Below are positions 50,801 to 56,800 of a DNA stretch of 64,000 nt, in pieces. Every line of letters begins with the position of its first letter. The first letter of the stretch is position 1. Under the pieces are notes generated by a model. The model saw only the letters and a list, made by a program, of their open reading frames with translations. It ran no database searches and was not told the origin of the DNA. Source of the stretch: Sternotherus odoratus (taxonomy: Eukaryota > Chordata > Testudines > Kinosternidae); the NCBI GenBank assembly GCA_032164245.1, contig JAVMKO010000003.1, forward strand, positions 43,836,890-43,900,889, in the 5' to 3' direction. A program made the position numbers and the translations under genes.

Positions 50801-53800
50801 TTGCAGGTAGGGTGCTGGCTACACATGGTGATAGCAGTTATCATAGCGCCCAGTCCTGCAAAGGGCTGGACACCCCCTGAGAGATGCTCAGCACTTTCAA
50901 CTGCTAATGAAGTCAATGGGAGTTGAGGGCACTCAGTCTCTCAGGAGTGTCCAACTGGCTCAGGATTGCATTCCATACTAATTAGAAAAGACTGTAGAGT
51001 CTCATTAACCTCAAAAAGTCTATAAGTATGCCTGAGAAAAATGCATCAAAGACTTACTAACTGACTTTATTCTTACCTTTTGTCCCCGGGGTCCAGCTGG
51101 GCCAGGCGATCCATCAGGGCCTGTCAGTCCCTTGTGAAATAAAGTGCAACATATTAATGTAACTCACGTTTTTGTTATTCACAGCAGAAATTTCTATAAT
51201 ATATAAAACATTGTGAAACAGTTTTACAATGCAAATAGTTTAGTGAGATATAGAGATGGAGCTGACTTACAAAATTCTAATCCATATCCAAACTAGGACA
51301 AAGTTTAAGGTGAGAGTTTGTGGCTATTATTATCACCTGGGTTATATTGCCTTAACAAAACCTTGGCTAAATTCCAGTTAGTAAGAACAGGTGACCTGAG
51401 ATTCCCTTACATTTTTCAAGTTAGAGAAATTTTCTGAATTGCTAGACAGATGAACTTTTGTGACTTATGATTAAAATGTCAAATTTCTATATTTGTCCTG
51501 CATCATCAGTTGTCCATAATGAAAAACTGGAACTAATTTCAAGAATGTATCTGAATGTAATTGGATCCGATTAAAGTAGTGAATACACAAGAAAAAATCT
51601 CAGACATTTTAACTTTAAATTGTATGTTATGCGTAGTATATTTAAATGTAGTTTTAAACCAGATAGCAACATAAAAAGTTACACCACACCATAATTCAAA
51701 TCTTTAACCAGAACAAGTTATGCAGACTCTGCTTTTAACAGTGGACAACCATCCCCCTAAAGCCTCTGTATTACATTAGATTTGTACCCATACCGATCCT
51801 GTTTATATGTTGTATAGATTATCCATACATATAAGGCCATATTTTGACTTCAGAGCAAGACTTCAATGACAGTTACACATAGGCATCCAAAATAGACTAT
51901 TGTTGATAGTATTAAAAATTTACCCTAGGAGGTACAACCATTTTGAACCAAATGTTAGCCTTATATACATAATAAGGCACATGGCAGTCACTTACTTGCT
52001 ATACGTGTCAGCTAGACACCAGGCTGACCAAGAGGGAAAATAGTAAGGCCTAGGGAGTTGGGGAATGGGCATAGAAGCTACATCCGCTTTGTGCAAGAAG
52101 GGAGATGATGCAAATGACTTCCCCAAACCACTCCTCACAGCAGCCCTCTGTATATTTCCTCACCCTTGTCTTCCTTCCCAAAACAAGCTGAAGACGTTAC
52201 CGTTGAGGAAGAAAGGATAGAGAGCAGGGCCCAATTGTATGTGGCAGTACTCTGAGAAAGGATCTCTTCCCTTCTACTTCTGATTGCAGTGATAAAGGAC
52301 AGGAATTCTTTGGTCCTCAGACTAGCAGCTCTACTGAGGCCATGTTAGCCATGACCTCATTCTGTAGGCCATAGTAAACCATTCAGTGTCTCTGTCATTC
52401 AGCCAAGGAGGAACTGGCTCCCATACCACACTAAAATATTAGAGTAGGCCTCCCTGTCTCATCCCCTCCAGCTGCCTGGCGTTCACACATGACGATCCAG
52501 GAGGGTGGAATCATAAACCCAGTCTTTGGGGAATGCTATGTGGTTGCCTCAAGCTAAATGAGATAGCCATACAGATGCTGCGCTGAGAGTACCCCCTGAA
52601 TTAAAGGGCCATGTAGCTGATACAGGTTGGGTCACGATTTGGCCATTAAGCCATACTTGCCTCCCTGACTAAAACTAAAAAAAAAAAAAAAAAGGCAATT
52701 AGGACTGGGAATTCAGTAAGGATTAAGTTGTCTTTAATAATCTCATTTTATGTGTTTTAATAATTCAAGAAATCTATTAAATGAATCCTTGCTTTTATGT
52801 TTGTCCAATATTTTCCTTTTTGGTGAGTTTCTAATAATTCAGTATGTGACCCATAGAGATTTTTTCCTGCTAATTTACTTTCTGGAGCTTATATGGTCAT
52901 TATGGACAACTACTGTGCAGTATTTTTGTTCGGTTTATTATAACTAGCAGTGGAATAATTTGTAAGAGGAAAAACAAGATTAAAGAAATGAGAACTGCCC
53001 CAGCAATTTAATGATAAGGAAGTACAGTATAATGAAAAACCCAGATACATGTTTTTTTTAATTCCATGCCAGTTGGGTGCATGAGTGTATATTAAGGTCA
53101 ATTCAACTGCAAACATATTTAAATTTTACTATTTTTCACTCATAAGACTGGGGTATATGCAGGAGGAAGAAGACATGAAAAGCACCGAAAGCAGAACAGC
53201 TTCCGTAGGGGGAGAGATTGAAAAAACAGGGAATGTTCAGTTTAGAAAAGAAATGACTAAGAAGGGATATGATAGAGGTCTATAAAATCATGAATGTTGT
53301 GGAGAAAGTGAATGAGGAAATGTTATTTACCCCTTCATATAACACAATAACCCAGGGTCACACGGTGAAATTAATAGGTAGAAGGTTTCTAACATATATA
53401 AGGAAGTACTTCTTCACCCAACACATGGTCAATCTGTGGAACTTGTTGCCAAGGGATGTTGTGAAGGCCAAAAGTATAATTGGATTTAAAAAAATTAGAT
53501 AAGATCATAACCTTCAAAGGCTATTAGCCAAGATAGTCAGGTATGCAGTCCTGTGCTCAGGGTGTCCCTAGCCTTTATTTGCCAGAAGCTGGACTGGATG
53601 ACAGAGGATGGATGGATCTTCATAACTGCCCTGTTGTGTTCATTTCTTCTAAAGCAGATGGCACCAGCCACTGTCAGAAGACACTATACTGGGCCAGATG
53701 GACCATTGGTATGTCTGTTCTTATATTTTCACTGAGGAGTTCAAGAAAATGATGTTGGTTAGGTGACTGAGTTGTCCTGAAAGGGAAGCAAATAATCCAG

Positions 53801-56800
53801 AAATTGAGTCTTGGCAGGAAAGTAAAGGAGAAAAAGCTTTTCAAATATTTGGTTTTATATTTGGTCTTTGCTTATTGTTTTTCAGCTTGCACACAGAGGG
53901 TGTCAGTGAAGTCAGTTTGGAATATTGAAATTAATGTGAATTTTGGCAAGATCAAATCTCTAGTCTATTATGGAATTTGGACCTTAAACAAGTTTTATTG
54001 GGAAATTTTAGTTCACCTTTTGTAGAAGACCTTTACAGAAAAAACAATCAACTTCCAGCATGTTTCATTTCAAGTTAATTTTAGCACATCCATGTAATTC
54101 ATGGTTTCTCCACCCCTTAAAATTGCCAAGCCAGGTCTTAATATTACAAATTATTTTTCTGACATTTTTATATAAATTACACAGTAATGTGCTTAAATCT
54201 TCACATAAGACATAAATACCAATATGACAACTCCATCAAAGCAAAGAATTACATTAAGAAGTTTCCCCAAAAGTACAAATAAGATAGTGTTTTAGTGCCA
54301 GTATATTTTTTCAATGGATTTGTCCTAGCTTTCCATCAAAATAAGATTCCCTTGAACCTTAGTTATTTAGGCCCTTGTGTTGTTCCCCATGAAAAAACAA
54401 AGTCTCAAGGGCAGTAACAGTCATTGGAGTGGGTTGAAGTCTTCCTTCCTTCAAAATAATATATATTCAAGTCACTATTTCTCTTGGGATTCTGTTTCTC
54501 CTTGGATCACAGCTAAAGTCCATCCATAAGCTTCAGCTCAGTAAAGCATAATAATTACATTACCACAGTTCCACATAGCTAGCTGTCTCCGATTTGGATG
54601 TGCTAAATGTGACATAACAATAGTTTTCTTGCACTTTCAAGGTTATGTATTGCTACTGAGGAATAAAAATTCTATTTGGGGAAATGTTTATATAATATAA
54701 AATGAGGGGGATGTTTTAAGCAACACTCTTAAAGACCATCAATCATCTGCTTGCATATTTAAATGCATTTGTATTATATTATATTTTTGTTTTCTAAAAT
54801 TATATAAAGATGACTAAAATTTGTATTTAAAAAGACTTACACAATCAATCTTTCTTCATTGAAATTGTAAAAAAAAAAGATCTCCTTTGTTTCCATAGGG
54901 CACTTAAGAGCTTGTAAGAATTCTATATCTAAATGTTACAACAAATACATGACATTATACATTCCATTAGAATTCTGTCTGAAGTTACTGCGAAACTAGT
55001 GTTTCTGATTAACACTACAACCTGACAGTAATCCTTTGGTTATTTACTTCTTATACTGTGTGTTTTCATGGTCCATGGTTATTATTTAAGGCATAACATT
55101 TTCAGATTAGATTACTGCTTCACCGGCCAGTATGAAGCTTCATAATCAGAAAATATTGAAATATATGTGACAGATATTTTTTTCCAGTTCATCTTGTAGG
55201 GAGGAAGATTTAAAAATATTCATTCCTGATTGAGCTCATGAATACATGACAGTGTTAAATCCGTGCATGAGCTTTCTATCTGCTTTTAGTTCACAATCTA
55301 CTGCTATTCTAATATAAAATAAAATAGTAATATAAAATAAAAATTTGCTCTTCAGCAGTAAATTCCAGATCTCTAAAACAAAAAACAAAAGATCACAGCT
55401 TATATCCTGGATTCCCAGAGGACTGGATCACATTTTAAATGTATTCCTTCACATGCTAGTTGTTTCTTGCATGAGTCTTGCATTTAGTCTTGTTAGGGTC
55501 TCTCACAGATATTCTCCCTTTTCTTCATTTTGTCCCAATGTTCCCCAAGAGGAAGTTGCTCTGTTTGTGCCCCCAGTTGCCCTTGTAGTGTTGTATGGAA
55601 AAAGTGAATGTGATGCTTCCACAGGCACGGAAAGTGAATCAATCTGTGGCTAGTTGTTAACATCCTGGAAACTGCTAATGCCCCCTGCACATCTGTTACA
55701 CCAACAGGAAACCTCAGTCATGGGTTCCTTGCTTATTTCAAGAGACAGGTCTTGTCCTTGCCTATTGGTCAATAGGGGGCAATTCTCTCTCTCTTCCTTT
55801 GCTGTTCTCCTTTTTTTCATCCCATAGCAGTGTGGAGCTGATTCCCCAGGCTGCTCCCAGAACCCCCACAGACAGGAGAGGAGCCAATGAAGGATGCTGC
55901 CTAGTAGGGCCTGATGCTGAGACTCCATCTCGCTTGGCTTTCATTTGCCCACAAATGCTCCTGGCTCCCATTAATTCCCAAAGCCTGGACTCCACGTGGA
56001 GGATAGCGTGCACGCTCTGGTTTACAACAGGACATAGCGCATGAGAGGGCGCCCTGTCCTCCTGCAGCCGCCTGGCCCCTAGCACGTGCAGTAGCTCGAC
56101 TCCTCCTCCCTTTCACTTGCGGCAGCTGAGTCTGTGAAGGCTGTACCTAGATGAACAGTATGGGCGCCTACACGGGACTTTCACCAGATCCTTCCCTCCC
56201 AATTGCGTCCCTCTCCTTTGACTGCTTCTCCTCTCTTGCCACTGCTCTTCCTCCTCCCCAGAGCGAGGGGGGAGAGGGCTGTTGCTCTGTAACTCCAAAC
56301 AATCTTTGCTCAGTTATCACCTAAGGAAAGGCTGGAATCCTCAGTCCTCCCTGGGGACCTCAGTCCTCCAGACCTTGTGGGCAGTCTCTCTAACCACCTC
56401 CCAGCCCAGCTCTGTGTGTAAGAGAGAGCCAGATCCTTCATTCATGCACAGCTGGCCAACTAGGTTGTGATTAAACCAGCGACCTTAGAAGGAGGCTGCC
56501 TCCCTACAGAAATAGGCTAGAACTAATGATTTTTCCAAAAAAGATGGCAATGTCTACTCACGTCAGCTCCTGGCTCTCCTGGTGTCCCAGAGGCACCTGG
56601 TTTGCCTGGCTCGCCATCCGGACCCTTCAGGATTCAAATGGACAAAAAAATAACATATTTTCGAGTGAGAAGCAAGCAGAGCTGAGACACTGATACAAAG
56701 ATCTGGGTCGATCCTGTTGCAAGATCGAATGCAAAGCTATGTAAATTACTTACCGGAGGGCCTGGGGGACCATTGGGACCTCTGTCTCCCTAATAGGATG

